The notes: generated from the sequence alone by a model not told the origin. Positions 18,896 through 28,565 are shown, counted from the first letter of the stretch. The stretch is 64,000 nt of DNA from Bradyrhizobium sp. BR 10289 (GCF_019455385.1 NZ_JACOFR010000004.1:124001-188000), one strand, 5' to 3'. A program made the numbers and translations.

Positions 18896-19740
18896 GTGCG
18901 CATGCGGGGATCGAGAATATCCCGCATCCCGTCCCCGAGCAGATTGAAGCACAGCACCGCCATCATCAGCGCAAGGCCCGGAAAGGCCACAAGCCACCAG
19001 CGGCCGGTCGAGATGAAGCGCGCGCCTTCCGCGACCATGATGCCCCATTCCGGCGTCGGCGGCTTGACGCCGAGGCCGATGAAGGAGAGGCCAGCAGCGT
19101 TCAGGATGGCCCAGCCGAGATTGAGCGAGATCTGCACCGCCATCGCCGGCAGGATATTCGGCAGCAGGAAGCGCAGCACCACCGAGAAATGGCTCTCGCC
19201 GCAGGATCGCGCGGCCTCGACCCAGCCGACGTTGCGGCGGACGTTGACCTCGGCGCGCGCGAAACGAATGTAGAAGGGAAGATTGATGATCGCGGTTGCG
19301 ATCACGATGTTCTCGATGCGGTTGCCGAGCGCCGCGACCATCGCCATCGCCAGCACGAACAGCGGAAATGCCATCATCACGTCGACGAAGCGGCCGACGG
19401 CGCGATCGAGCTTGCCGCCGGCATAGCCGCAGAACGCGCCGACGACGGCCCCGATCACAAAGGAGATGCCGACCGCGGAGACCGCGATGGCAAGATCGAG
19501 CCGCGCGGCGATGATGAGCCGGCTGAACACATCGCGGCCAAGTTGGTCAGTTCCGGCGAGGTGCGCCGCGCTCGGCGGCAACAGCGCCTCCGAGACGTTC
19601 GAGACCACGGGATCATAGGGCACGATCCATGGACCGAAGATCGCAAGCAGGACGAACAGCGTCACACCGGCCGCAGCAACGGCAGTGAGGGGGTTGCCTC
19701 GAAGAATCCAGACCGAATGACGGAGGGTTGCGCTGGTCAT
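18892..19740 (-). CDS. Peptide-type ABC transporter permease, DppC-like
   Basis: 282 aa. An N-terminal helix, then AHLAGTDQLGRDVFSRLIIAAR, an EAA-type loop (NVGWVEAARSCGESHFSVVLRFLLPNILPA), the SFIGLGVKPPTPEWGIMVAEG block and terminal NLLGDGMRDILDPR, all DppC features. The start at 19740 overlaps the preceding DppB-like stop (ATGA). It forms the pore with the product of 19737-20768. Confidence 0.94.
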   Translation of the reverse strand: MTSATLRHSVWILRGNPLTAVAAAGVTLFVLLAIFGPWIVPYDPVVSNVSEALLPPSAAHLAGTDQLGRDVFSRLIIAARLDLAIAVSAVGISFVIGAVVGAFCGYAGGKLDRAVGRFVDVMMAFPLFVLAMAMVAALGNRIENIVIATAIINLPFYIRFARAEVNVRRNVGWVEAARSCGESHFSVVLRFLLPNILPAMAVQISLNLGWAILNAAGLSFIGLGVKPPTPEWGIMVAEGARFISTGRWWLVAFPGLALMMAVLCFNLLGDGMRDILDPRMRT

Positions 19741-20768
19741 TCGATCGACACCCTGGGATCTGCGATGCCGTAGCAGATATCGACCACCAGATTGACCAGC
19801 ACGAACAGGCTGGCCATCAGCAGCACAAAACCCTGCACCGGCGCATAGTCGGACGACAGCAGCGCATCCAGCGCATAGGAGGCGACGCCGGGCCAGGAGA
19901 ACACTTTTTCCACGAGCACATTGGCGCCCAGCATGGTCGAGAACACGATGCCGGCGATGGTGATGACGGGCAGGATCGCGTTACGCAATGCATAGGTCAC
20001 GACAACCTTATGCCAGGACAAGCCAACCGAACGCGCGGTGCGCACGAAGTCGCTGCCGAGTGAGACCAGCATCGAGGCGCGCGTGATCCGCGCCAGCGGC
20101 GCAATCACGAAAAGCGCCATGCTCACCGCTGGCAGGATCAGCTGCCTGCACGCCGCCCACCAGCCCTCGAAGTCCCCCGCGAGCAGGAAATCGATCGAGA
20201 GGAATCCGGTCCGCTGCGGCGGCAGCGAGGTGAAGACGTCGATCCGCCCAGTCGGATCGGGTGCGAGACCGAGCAGATAGTAGAAAACGTAGATCAGCAG
20301 CAGGCCCGAGACGAAGGTCGGCACGCAGACGCCGAGCGCGCAGAACAGCCGCACGCCGTGATCGACCACCGATCCCGGCCGCAGCGCCGCGATCACGCCG
20401 AGCGGCACCGCCGCGATCAGCGCGATCAGGAGCGCGGTGAAGGTCAGCTCGAGCGAAGCCGGCAGCCGCTCGCGCAGATCCTTCAACACCGGCTGCCCCG
20501 TCATCATGGAGCGGCCGAGATTGCCGTGGCCGATGTCCGAGAGATAGAACACCAGTTGCTCCGGCACCGATTTGTCGAGCCCCATCTGCTTGCGGATCTG
20601 CTCGATCTCCTCCTTGCCGGCGTTGGGCCCCGAGGCGAAGAACACCGCGGGGTCGCCGGGAAGGACGCGCATCAGGAGAAAGGTGAAGACCAGCACACCG
20701 AACAACGCCGGCAGCGACGACAGAAGCCGCCTGCCCGCCCGCACCATCGTTGCGCCAAGACCGGTCAT
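19737..20768 (-). CDS. Peptide-type ABC transporter permease, DppB-like
   Basis: 343 aa, longer than its two counterparts in the window because of an extended periplasmic loop near residues 150-200 (GLAPDPTGRIDVFTSLPPQRTGF). DppB landmarks: RVLPGDPAVFFASG, IRKQMGLDKSVPEQ and terminal NLVVDICYGIADPR. Start is taken as ATG 20768; a GTG one codon upstream is possible. SD-like GGAG lies about 12 bases upstream. It follows the binding-protein gene by 31 bases. Confidence 0.93.
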   Translation of the reverse strand: MTGLGATMVRAGRRLLSSLPALFGVLVFTFLLMRVLPGDPAVFFASGPNAGKEEIEQIRKQMGLDKSVPEQLVFYLSDIGHGNLGRSMMTGQPVLKDLRERLPASLELTFTALLIALIAAVPLGVIAALRPGSVVDHGVRLFCALGVCVPTFVSGLLLIYVFYYLLGLAPDPTGRIDVFTSLPPQRTGFLSIDFLLAGDFEGWWAACRQLILPAVSMALFVIAPLARITRASMLVSLGSDFVRTARSVGLSWHKVVVTYALRNAILPVITIAGIVFSTMLGANVLVEKVFSWPGVASYALDALLSSDYAPVQGFVLLMASLFVLVNLVVDICYGIADPRVSIE

Positions 20769-20799
20769 CACCTTTCAGAGCTCCTCACGCGTACCGATA

Positions 20800-22419
20800 T
20801 CACTTGCGGCTGACGTCGCGATAGTCGACCTGACGATGGAACTCGTAGGTGTAGCCCTCGATCGAGGAGGCCATCACCGCATCCTGGTTCGGCTGCCACA
20901 GCATGATCTGCGGCATCAGGTCGAAATGCATTGCATTGAGCTTGCGGCCCGCTTCTTCATACTTCGCCTTATCCGGCTCGAAGCGGGCTTCCTGCGCAAT
21001 CGCGGCGAGATCCGGGTTGTTGATCGACGAGTAGTTCCAGCGCTGATTGCCGGTGTAGAAGTTGCGATAGAAGTAGTCGGTCGAGGGCAGCCAGGCGACG
21101 ATGCCCTCGGTGTAGAACGGTAGCTTCTTTTCGTTGATCTGCGTCGACATCTGCGCGTCCGGCAGCTTCTGGATGTCGACCTTGATGCCGATCTTGCCGA
21201 GCGATTCCTTCACCAGGGCCGCCATCGGCTCGGCGGTCGAGGACTGGCCGACATTGAAGCTGAAGGTGGTGGAGAAGCCCTCGGGCAGACCGGCGGCCTT
21301 GAGATATTCGCGGGCCTTGTCGAGGTCGAGCTTCACCGGCTGCTGGAACGGATAGGTGCCGTTCAGCGGCTTGCCATCCGGCCAGTTCGCGCCGAACAGC
21401 GGCGAGCCGCGGCCGAACAAAGCGGCCTTGAACATATCGTCGTAGGGCAGCGCATAAGCGATGGCGCGGCGGACATTAACGTTGTCGAACGGCGGCATCT
21501 GGTTGTTCATCGAGACGAAGGTGATCGCATTGTATTGCGGCGTCGAGATCACCTTGAGCTTGCCCTTCGCCTCCAGCGACTGCACGTCGCTGGCCTGGAG
21601 ATCGACGACGATGTCGGCATCGCCGCGCTCGACAAGGTTGGCGCGCGTGGCCGGCTCCGGCACCGACTGGATGATCACGCGCTTGAAGAACGCCGGCTTG
21701 TTGGCCGAGCCGCGATTCCAGCTCTCGTCGCGCTTGAGCACCACCTGCTCGCCCGGCTTGAAAGTTTCGACCACATAGGCGCCGCTGCCGGCGGTGTGCT
21801 CCTTCAGCCACGCAGTCGCCCACGGATCTTCAGCGGTGGCGTGCTCCTTCGCGACCTTCGCGTTGATGATCATCGGATAGACGGTGGCAAGGTTCGGCAG
21901 CGCGAGCTTGTCGGGCTTCGGCAGCGTCACCTCGATGGTGAGAGGATCGATCACCTTGAACTGGTCGGCCGAGGTCAGGGAGCCCGTCAGGAGCTGTGCC
22001 TTGCCGAGGATCGGCGCGGTGACGCAGCGGTCGAGCGACCATTTCACGTCCTCGGCCGTGACAGGCGAGCCGTCCTGGAACTTTGCGTCCTTGCGCAGGC
22101 GGAAGGTGATCTTCAGACCGTCCGGGCTGACGTCGTAGCTCTCGGCGAGCTCGCCGGTGATGGTGTCGAGGTCGAACACCCATTTGCCGTTGAGCTGCTT
22201 GCGGCCGAACGCTACCAGCCGGTCGTAAGTGCTCATGCTCAGCGCGAAGGATTCGCGGGTCGAGCCTGGGATGTTGGGATCGAGCGTATTGACGGATGCA
22301 CCGGTCACATAGCGCAGCGTTTCCGCCCTCGATTGCGCGTGCGAAGGCGCCGTGGCGATCAGCAACAGCGCGGTGGTGGCGAGAACTGAGGTCGCGGACC
22401 TGAAAGACACAAAACGCAT
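20800..22419 (-). CDS. ABC transporter substrate-binding protein, family 5
   Basis: 539 aa with a Sec signal peptide (hydrophobic ATSVLATTALLLIATAPSHAQ). Start 22419 is chosen for the signal peptide and an AAGGGAAA SD. Family features: ITFRLRKDAKFQDGSPV, AGSGAYVVETFKPGEQV, FDNVNVRRAIAYALPYD and LMPQIMLWQPNQD. It is the first gene of the third peptide-type importer and lies directly behind a sigma-54 promoter at 22474-22490. The ligand is unknown. Confidence 0.94.
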   Translation of the reverse strand: MRFVSFRSATSVLATTALLLIATAPSHAQSRAETLRYVTGASVNTLDPNIPGSTRESFALSMSTYDRLVAFGRKQLNGKWVFDLDTITGELAESYDVSPDGLKITFRLRKDAKFQDGSPVTAEDVKWSLDRCVTAPILGKAQLLTGSLTSADQFKVIDPLTIEVTLPKPDKLALPNLATVYPMIINAKVAKEHATAEDPWATAWLKEHTAGSGAYVVETFKPGEQVVLKRDESWNRGSANKPAFFKRVIIQSVPEPATRANLVERGDADIVVDLQASDVQSLEAKGKLKVISTPQYNAITFVSMNNQMPPFDNVNVRRAIAYALPYDDMFKAALFGRGSPLFGANWPDGKPLNGTYPFQQPVKLDLDKAREYLKAAGLPEGFSTTFSFNVGQSSTAEPMAALVKESLGKIGIKVDIQKLPDAQMSTQINEKKLPFYTEGIVAWLPSTDYFYRNFYTGNQRWNYSSINNPDLAAIAQEARFEPDKAKYEEAGRKLNAMHFDLMPQIMLWQPNQDAVMASSIEGYTYEFHRQVDYRDVSRK

Positions 22420-22473
22420 TCGTTTTCCCTTGAATTTTCGAGCAGGAAGGCCGGCAAGGCTGGTCACAAAAGA

Positions 22474-22490
22474 AGCAATTTGCGCGCCAG
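22474..22490 (-). promoter_or_regulatory. Sigma-54 (RpoN) -24/-12 promoter for the 22419 importer operon
   Basis: On the minus strand the site is CTGGCGCGCAAATTGCT: the GG and GC are ten bases apart and TTGCT matches the -12 box fully, with one change in the -24 TGGCAC core. Predicted start site about 22463, giving a leader of some 44 bases. It is 50 bases downstream of the end of the flavoprotein gene, in the right place for a separate operon. Confidence 0.72.
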
Positions 22491-22539
22491 TCTCATGGGG
22501 CGTTTTTAGGGGCTGTTCGTCGAGTCTGCGCATGGATGA

Positions 22540-23976
22540 TCATCGAATATCCCCCATTTTTCGCGCTGGCCGCGTGACGACGGCCTGCGGCACGTCATAG
22601 GCGCTGAGCGAAGTCCAATGACGCTCGACATCGGCGCGAAACAGCCCGCGCGTCAGGCCATTCACGAGCTTTGGCACAGCGGTGGTCATCGCATTGATCG
22701 ACGATCCCGATGCACCAAAGCTCATGGTGGAAGCGATGGCGAAGAGATGGATGTCGGAGATCCAAGGGGTCTTGCCCGGTTCACGCTCGGTGAAGGCGTA
22801 GTCGTCGGCGAGATAAGGGAAGCGGCCGAGCCGTTCGTTGCGCTCGTCCTCGGGCGGCTGGTAGCGGTCGGCCCAGGTCGCGATATTGCCGGCAAATATT
22901 GCGAGCTCGCCGCGGCCAGCAAAGTTCATATCGATGCCGGTGCCGCAGATGACGAAATCCGCGGCGATCACGCCGCGCGGCGTCTCGAGTTCGATGCCCG
23001 CGACCGTCTGGCGCGCAGCCTCAATGGGCGCGCCCTCATGCAATGTGAAATTGGCGTGACGCGCGCAGCGGTCAAACGTCGGCTGCGGAAATCCCTCGCG
23101 CATTTCCAGGATCTTGCGCATGAAGCGCCAACGCCAGGCATCGTCGAGATCGCTCAGATGCCGCAGGAAGCCGCGGAAGGTCAGCCAGCGATAAGGCTGG
23201 ATCACCTGGATCTCGGCACGGCGGCACAGCAGATGCACCTCCGCCGCGCCTGCTTCCAAGGCCGTCGCCGCATTGTCGAACGCGGACGCACCGGCGCCAA
23301 TCACGGCGACGCGCTTGCCGCGGAGCCTCTTGAAATCGATGTTTTCGGCAACGGTTGCGACCGAACCCGACGGCAGGTGCTGAAGCTGCTCCGGGATCAT
23401 CCAGTCGCCCATGCCCTCCTGTCCCGTCGCCAGCACGATCTTGCGCGCGTAGAGCGTCTCGACACTGTCCGCACGTTTCACGCGGGCAGCGAGCAGGCCG
23501 CCGGATCCCGGCGCGATTTCCAGAAGCTCGCAGCCATTGCGGACCGGCAGACCGATCGTCCTTCGCAGCCAGAGCAGATACTCCGCCCAATGCTCGCGCA
23601 GGATCAGGTTGAGCTGTTGCCAGCTCTCCTCGCCAAAGCGGGCCTCGTGCCAGGACTGGTAGGTCAGGCTCGGAATATCGAGGTCCGGCCCCGTATAGTC
23701 CTTCGGGCTGCGGAGCGTCGGCATCCGGGCATAGGTGAGCCACGGGCCCTCCTTCCCCTCCTCGGCCTTGTCGAGCAGCAGAATGTTGTTGACGCGGGAG
23801 CGCATCAGACCAAAGCCGATGGCAATGCCCGACTGACCGGCGCCGATGATCAGCACATCCAGCGCCGGCTTGCCATCGGGCCCGATCTTCGGCTCCAACC
23901 ATGCGGCGTGGGGATGCGCGATCATGGCGAGATCGGCGCGAACCGCGGCTTCGAGCTGTGTCAGCGCGTCGCTCAT
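22540..23976 (-). CDS. FAD/NAD(P)-dependent monooxygenase-like flavoprotein
   Basis: 478 aa. An FAD-binding Rossmann motif (DVLIIGAGQSGIAIGFGL, near residues 39-56) and a second nucleotide-binding motif (VAVIGAGASAFDNAATAL) place it among flavin-containing monooxygenase-type oxidoreductases. I do not see the Baeyer-Villiger FxGxxxHxxxW fingerprint. The ATG at 23976 overlaps the SDR stop (ATGA), and the longer reading frame upstream is a shadow of that gene. Together with the SDR, epimerase and hydantoinase it forms a four-gene block and may oxidise a side chain or ring of the substrate. The reaction is unknown. Confidence 0.85.
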   Translation of the reverse strand: MSDALTQLEAAVRADLAMIAHPHAAWLEPKIGPDGKPALDVLIIGAGQSGIAIGFGLMRSRVNNILLLDKAEEGKEGPWLTYARMPTLRSPKDYTGPDLDIPSLTYQSWHEARFGEESWQQLNLILREHWAEYLLWLRRTIGLPVRNGCELLEIAPGSGGLLAARVKRADSVETLYARKIVLATGQEGMGDWMIPEQLQHLPSGSVATVAENIDFKRLRGKRVAVIGAGASAFDNAATALEAGAAEVHLLCRRAEIQVIQPYRWLTFRGFLRHLSDLDDAWRWRFMRKILEMREGFPQPTFDRCARHANFTLHEGAPIEAARQTVAGIELETPRGVIAADFVICGTGIDMNFAGRGELAIFAGNIATWADRYQPPEDERNERLGRFPYLADDYAFTEREPGKTPWISDIHLFAIASTMSFGASGSSINAMTTAVPKLVNGLTRGLFRADVERHWTSLSAYDVPQAVVTRPARKMGDIR

Positions 23977-24722
23977 GCCGCGAGCCAGCCTCCGTCGACC
24001 ACCATGACGGTGCCGGTCGTGAACGAGGACGCATCGCTGGCGAGATGCAGCGCGGTCTGCGCGATCTCCTCGGCATGGCCGAACCGCTTCATGGCGTGAC
24101 GATTGCGGGAGGCCTCGCGCACCTCGTCCGAATTGGCGTGACGGGCAAAGCTGCGGCGCAGCATCGGCGTGTCGATCGCCCCCGGCGCGATCGCGTTGAC
24201 GCGGATGCCGTCGGTGGCGAAATCCACCGCCATGGTCCGGGTCAGGCTGACGATCGCGCCCTTGGCGGCGATATAGGCGCTGTTGCCCTTGCCGCCAGCG
24301 ATCGCGAGCTGCGAGGCCAGCGTGATGATCGAGCCGCTGTTCTGCCGCTGCATCTGCGGTACTGCAGCCCGCGCCCACAGCCAGGTGCCGCCGACATTGG
24401 CGCGAAACACCGCGTCCCAATCCTCCACGCTCGTCGTCAGGACCGTACCGCCGACGGAGAATCCGGCCGCTGTCATGAGGACGTCGAGCCGGCCGTGCTG
24501 CTTCACGACATCGCCGACGACGGTTTCGGCGAATCCGGCATCGCCGACGTCGCCGACATGCGACGTGGCCCCGCCAACCAGATTCAATGTTTCCTGCAGG
24601 CCCGCAGCATCGCGATCGACCAGCGCAAGGCGTGCGCCCTCTTCCGCGAACAGTTTTGCGCTGGCGCGGCCGATGCCGGATCCCGCCCCCGTGATGATGG
24701 CCGTGCGTCCCTGAAGCCGCAT
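23973..24722 (-). CDS. Short-chain dehydrogenase/reductase (SDR)
   Basis: 249 aa classical SDR. The cofactor motif TGAGSGIG is at residues 11-18, the structural NNAG is altered to TAAG, and the catalytic Ser137, Tyr150 and Lys154 are present (YIAAK), followed by RVNAIAPGAIDTPM. It oxidises an alcohol or reduces a carbonyl with NAD(P). It lies one base after the stop of the epimerase gene, so it is co-transcribed with the epimerase and flavoprotein. The substrate is unknown. Confidence 0.9.
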   Translation of the reverse strand: MRLQGRTAIITGAGSGIGRASAKLFAEEGARLALVDRDAAGLQETLNLVGGATSHVGDVGDAGFAETVVGDVVKQHGRLDVLMTAAGFSVGGTVLTTSVEDWDAVFRANVGGTWLWARAAVPQMQRQNSGSIITLASQLAIAGGKGNSAYIAAKGAIVSLTRTMAVDFATDGIRVNAIAPGAIDTPMLRRSFARHANSDEVREASRNRHAMKRFGHAEEIAQTALHLASDASSFTTGTVMVVDGGWLAA

Positions 24723-24723
24723 G

Positions 24724-25698
24724 TCAGATCCACTCCTTGTGCTGCTTCAGCCAGTCGCTCATATGCGCCGCAGACTCGGCGCGGCCGAACCGCGCGCGCC
24801 AGCCGAATTCATCCTCCATCCGCCTCACCGACAGCGGCGCGCGGTACGGTCCATGAAGCTTGATGACGGTCTTCTCTCCGGGCGCCGCGATCCGGCACTG
24901 CAGGCCCGGATTGAGCGCCGCAAACGCCTCGCCCCATTGCAGCGCAGGCCACAACCCGCCGCTGGAGATGTTGTAGAGCCGGTGGCGCGGCCGCTCGGCT
25001 TCGATGACGAGCGCCACGGCTTCGGCAGCGTCCGGCGCGTAGATCCAGTCCCGCAGGCCTGGTTCAGGCATCAGCGCCGGCTCGCCGCGCGCGAACGCGG
25101 CCAGTATCTGGAACTGGAGGCTCGGCGTGTCACGGACCGAACTCGGTCGCTCCCACGGGCCGAACAAAGCGCTCAGGCGCACGCTCAGGAAATCGCCACC
25201 GAACAGCTCGGCATGGCGCGCGACGGAGCGCTCCGAGGTGAACTTGCTGATGGCGTAGAACGAGATGGGATCGCAGGGCGTCTCCTCGTCCAGCACCTCG
25301 ACCCGCGCACCCGCGGCGCCATAGGCCGACGCCGACGAGAGATTGACGACGCGGCGAACCCCATGGCGGATCGCGGAGAGCAAAATCGGGATCTGCGCCA
25401 TCACGTTGATCTCGAGAACGCGCGCAGTCGAGGCACGCTCGAGCTCGTCGCCGGCGGTGACGGCGGCGCCGAGCACGATTGCGTCGCAGCCCTTTGCGAT
25501 GAGGGCATCGATGCCGTCCGCATCCAGGATATCGCCCTGCACCACTGTGAGCTTCGCACCGTAGCCGGCCAGTGCGCGCCGCGCGAGTGGCGGCAACTCC
25601 GCTCGGTCGTGCAGCGTCACATCGTGGCCGCGCGCGAGCAGCGCCTCCGCGACATTGAGGCCGACAAAGCCCGCACCGCCGAAGATGAGAATCTTCAT
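24724..25698 (-). CDS. NAD-dependent epimerase/dehydratase family protein (extended SDR)
   Basis: 324 aa. The N-terminal GGAGFVG motif (residues 7-13) binds NAD(P); the catalytic pattern is Ser in the NLSSASAYG block and YAISK. Start 25698 begins exactly at the Rossmann strand MKILIF; the longer frame upstream overlaps the hydantoinase 3' end. Family members act on nucleotide sugars or small hydroxy acids. In this operon, 16 bases after the hydantoinase gene, a non-sugar substrate is possible but unproven. Confidence 0.87.
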   Translation of the reverse strand: MKILIFGGAGFVGLNVAEALLARGHDVTLHDRAELPPLARRALAGYGAKLTVVQGDILDADGIDALIAKGCDAIVLGAAVTAGDELERASTARVLEINVMAQIPILLSAIRHGVRRVVNLSSASAYGAAGARVEVLDEETPCDPISFYAISKFTSERSVARHAELFGGDFLSVRLSALFGPWERPSSVRDTPSLQFQILAAFARGEPALMPEPGLRDWIYAPDAAEAVALVIEAERPRHRLYNISSGGLWPALQWGEAFAALNPGLQCRIAAPGEKTVIKLHGPYRAPLSVRRMEDEFGWRARFGRAESAAHMSDWLKQHKEWI

Positions 25699-25714
25699 CG
25701 CGCGCGATCCAACG

Positions 25715-27184
25715 TCACAGCAGCTTGGCCCCAAAATTCCGCTCGGGATCCATGTCGGCGACGAGCCGCCCGGTCGGCTTGGCCGCCTCGCCGCCGCTGC
25801 GCGCCAGGAATTTTCCGCTGCCTGCGGAGGCAAGGCACTTGTTGCCGTCTATGATGACGCGGCCGCGCGAGAGCGTGGTCACCGGCCAGCCCTTCAGCTT
25901 GCGGCCTGCGAACGGCGTGTAGCCGGTGAGGTCGTGCATCATCTCGTCGGCGATGACTGTCTCGCGGTTGGGATCCCAGATCGCGATATCGGCATCGGCG
26001 CCGACGGCGATCGACCCCTTGCGCGGATGCAGGTTGTAGATTTTTGCCGGCGCCGTCGACGTCAGCTCCACGAACTTCTCAAGCCCCAGCCTGCCTTTCG
26101 ACACCATCGCGTCGAACAGAAGCGGCAGCCGCAGCTCGAGCCCGGGCAGGCCGTTGGCGACCTGCTTGAAATTCGGATTGGGACCGGCGCGCAGCTTGCC
26201 GGTCTCGTCGTAGCGATACGGCGCGTGGTCCGACGAGATGGTCTGGAGATCGCCGAGCGACAGCGCCTGCCACAGCGCCTCCTGGTCCGCATGCGTGCGC
26301 GGCGGCGGGCTGCACATCCACTTGGCGCCCTCGGAACCCGGCTTGTCGAGATCATCAGCCGTCAGGAACAGATATTGCGGACAGGTCTCGGCAAACACCT
26401 TCAGCCCCTGCCCGCGCGAGTCGCGGATCACCTTGGCGCCTTCGGCGGTCGAGACGTGGAAGATCATGATCGGCTGGTCGATCAGCGCGGCCATGCCGAT
26501 CAGGCGGGTGAAGGCCTCGGCCTCCGAGACGCGAGCATGACTGACGGCGTGGTATTTCGGCATGGTGTAGCCGCGCGCGAGCAGCCGCTTCACCATCCAG
26601 GCGATGATGCCGTGGTTCTCGGCATGCGCGCACAGCATCGCGCCGGACTGGCGCGCCGCGAGCAGGATGTCGAGCAAGGGCTCGTCATCGACCTTGAGCC
26701 GGTCGTAGGTCATGAAGATCTTGATCGAGGCATGGCCCTGCTTGACCAGCGCCGGAATATGCTCCTCGACCGTCTCTTTGGTCGCGTCCGCGATGATCAT
26801 GTGAAAGGCGTAGTCGATCACCGCGCCCTTTTTCGCCAGCGCGTGATAGTCCTCCACCACCTGCGGCAGCTTCATGCCGACGTGCTGGGCGGCGAACGGG
26901 ATCACCGTGGTGGTGCCGCCAAAGGCGGCCGACACCGTCGCGCTCTCGAACGTGTCGGCATTCATGATGCCGGCGGCGGAGAGCTGCTCGATATGGGCGT
27001 GGCTGTCGACGCCGCCGGGCAGCACCAGCTTGCCGCGTGCGTCGATCTCGCGCTTTGCCGCAGGCAGACCCTTGCCGACGGCCGCAATGGTCTCGCCGGA
27101 GATGGCGACATCGGCCTCGAACACGTCGGTGGTGGTGGCGACGCGTCCGCCGCGAATGATCAGGTCGTAGGTGGGTTCAGTCAT
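25715..27184 (-). CDS. hydA: Dihydropyrimidinase / D-hydantoinase
   Basis: 489 aa cyclic amidohydrolase that opens dihydropyrimidine or 5-substituted hydantoin rings to N-carbamoyl amino acids. Metal ligands are visible: His62-x-His64 (GGVDSHAHIEQ), Lys155 (SIKIFMTYD, expected to be carbamylated), CAHAEN, and the late Asp in SSDHAPYR. The motif SHAH differs from the more usual PHTH, so it belongs to a side branch. It is the first gene of its operon and divergent from a hydantoin racemase 56 bases away, the classical arrangement for complete conversion of racemic hydantoins with the carbamoylase at 28565. Confidence 0.9.
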   Translation of the reverse strand: MTEPTYDLIIRGGRVATTTDVFEADVAISGETIAAVGKGLPAAKREIDARGKLVLPGGVDSHAHIEQLSAAGIMNADTFESATVSAAFGGTTTVIPFAAQHVGMKLPQVVEDYHALAKKGAVIDYAFHMIIADATKETVEEHIPALVKQGHASIKIFMTYDRLKVDDEPLLDILLAARQSGAMLCAHAENHGIIAWMVKRLLARGYTMPKYHAVSHARVSEAEAFTRLIGMAALIDQPIMIFHVSTAEGAKVIRDSRGQGLKVFAETCPQYLFLTADDLDKPGSEGAKWMCSPPPRTHADQEALWQALSLGDLQTISSDHAPYRYDETGKLRAGPNPNFKQVANGLPGLELRLPLLFDAMVSKGRLGLEKFVELTSTAPAKIYNLHPRKGSIAVGADADIAIWDPNRETVIADEMMHDLTGYTPFAGRKLKGWPVTTLSRGRVIIDGNKCLASAGSGKFLARSGGEAAKPTGRLVADMDPERNFGAKLL

Positions 27185-27240
27185 GAGGCACTCCGTGATA
27201 TGCCTGAGTTCAACGATCGCCCTTTTGCAGGAAGACCATC
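27185..27240. promoter_or_regulatory. Divergent promoter region between hydantoinase and racemase genes
   Basis: 56 bases carry the promoters or leaders of both genes. An SD (AGGAAGA) precedes the racemase ATG. I find no sigma-54 GG-N10-GC pair on either strand and no clear operator. Confidence 0.4.
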
Positions 27241-27903
27241 ATGTCCAGGCCGCGCATTCTCGTCATCAATCCGAACTCCAACCAAGCGGTCACGCAAGGG
27301 CTGGAGGAAGCCTTGAAGCCGCTCGGCTTCGACGGCGGCCCAGAGGTCGTCTGCCAGTCGCTGGCCGAGGGTCCCTTCGGCATCGAAAGCCAGGCCGACG
27401 TCGACAGCGTCGCCATGCCGCTGCGAAAGCTGGTCGAGGGCGACAACAGTTTTGCGGCGTTCGTGATCGCCTGCTACAGCGATCCCGGGCTCCAGGTCTG
27501 CCGCGAAGGCACCAACCGTCCGGTGTTCGGCATCGCCGAGTGCGGCGTGCTGACCGCGCTGGCCCGCGCCGAGACGTTCGGCGTGGTTGCGATCGCGCAG
27601 CGCTCGATCCCGCGCCACATGCGCTACCTCAGGCAGATGGGACTGACCGATCGGCTCGCCGGCGAGCGCCCGCTCAACATGAGCGTCGCTGAAACCGCGT
27701 CCGGTGAAGGCACGCTGGCGAAGATGATCGAGGTTGGCCGGGCGCTGCGCGACGAGGACGGCGCCCGCGCCATCGTGATGGGCTGCGCCGGCATGGCGCG
27801 CCACCGCCGCCCGCTCGAAGACGCGCTTGGTATCCCCGTGATCGACCCGACACAGGCGGCCGTCACCATGGCGCTGGGTACGGTGCAATTCTCGGCTCAT
27901 TAA
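27241..27903 (+). CDS. Asp/Glu/hydantoin racemase family protein
   Basis: 220 aa, the usual length for cofactor-independent racemases. The N-terminal ILVINPNSNQAVTQ is the family signature, and the two-base catalytic cysteines are Cys78 (IACYSDPGL) and Cys182 (MGCAGMARHRR). It probably interconverts L- and D-5-substituted hydantoins so that a stereospecific hydantoinase or carbamoylase can use both. It is divergent from the hydantoinase gene. Its stop TAA (27901-27903) overlaps the stop of the converging flavin reductase gene. Confidence 0.9.
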   Translation: MSRPRILVINPNSNQAVTQGLEEALKPLGFDGGPEVVCQSLAEGPFGIESQADVDSVAMPLRKLVEGDNSFAAFVIACYSDPGLQVCREGTNRPVFGIAECGVLTALARAETFGVVAIAQRSIPRHMRYLRQMGLTDRLAGERPLNMSVAETASGEGTLAKMIEVGRALRDEDGARAIVMGCAGMARHRRPLEDALGIPVIDPTQAAVTMALGTVQFSAH

Positions 27904-28565
27904 GCGTCTTTCAGTTCTTTGGCATCCTGACGCGCGAGCCATTGCGCATGGCTCTCGCGAACAAGCGCGAACGTATCCCGCTGCGTCGTGTAGAGATTGC
28001 CAAACATGCGGCCGATCGGCCGGTAGGCGTCGAGATCGACATACATGTTGGCCTCGTCCACGAGGCCCACGCGGGCGTGAACCCTGAGCACCTCGCCGAC
28101 CAGCAGCTCGCGATCGGGCGAAAAGTGCAGCACGACGTGACGACGGCATTCCAGCGCGAACGGCGCCGCAGCGAGGCGCGGCACCTTCACGTCGACGGAG
28201 GGTAGCGTCGCAAGGCCGGTAGCGGCAACCTCGCTGTCGCCGGAAGGAAAATCGACCGCGCAGTCGTTCATCGCAACCGACAGCGCCTCGTCCACCATGT
28301 GCACGACGAACTCGCCCTCGCGGTGGATGTTGCGGGTCGTGTCCTTTGGCGAGTGATCCGGCTTGTGCTGGAGCCCGAGCACGATCAGTGCCGGGCTCTC
28401 GGAGAACACGTTGAAGAAGCTGAACGGTGCGGCATTGACCGCGCCGTTCTCGTCCAGCGTCGTCACCAGTGCGATCGGCCGCGGCACCACCACGCCGCAG
28501 AGCAGCTTGTAGCGATCACGGGGATCGAGTTCGCGCAGCGAGATGCCGTTGTCACCCATGGGCAT
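27900..28565 (-). CDS. Flavin reductase-like (FMN-binding split-barrel) protein
   Basis: 221 aa. The PRPIALVTTLDENGAVNAAPFSFFNVFSESPALIV pattern is that of the flavin reductase-like domain, which either supplies reduced FMN to a monooxygenase or acts as an oxidoreductase itself. The start at 28565 overlaps the carbamoylase stop (TGATG); an ATG two codons later is also possible. Two-component flavin monooxygenases need such a partner, and the only luciferase-type one in the window is at 47548-48858, so partnership is possible but not shown. The stop codon overlaps the racemase stop on the other strand. Confidence 0.87.
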   Translation of the reverse strand: MPMGDNGISLRELDPRDRYKLLCGVVVPRPIALVTTLDENGAVNAAPFSFFNVFSESPALIVLGLQHKPDHSPKDTTRNIHREGEFVVHMVDEALSVAMNDCAVDFPSGDSEVAATGLATLPSVDVKVPRLAAAPFALECRRHVVLHFSPDRELLVGEVLRVHARVGLVDEANMYVDLDAYRPIGRMFGNLYTTQRDTFALVRESHAQWLARQDAKELKDA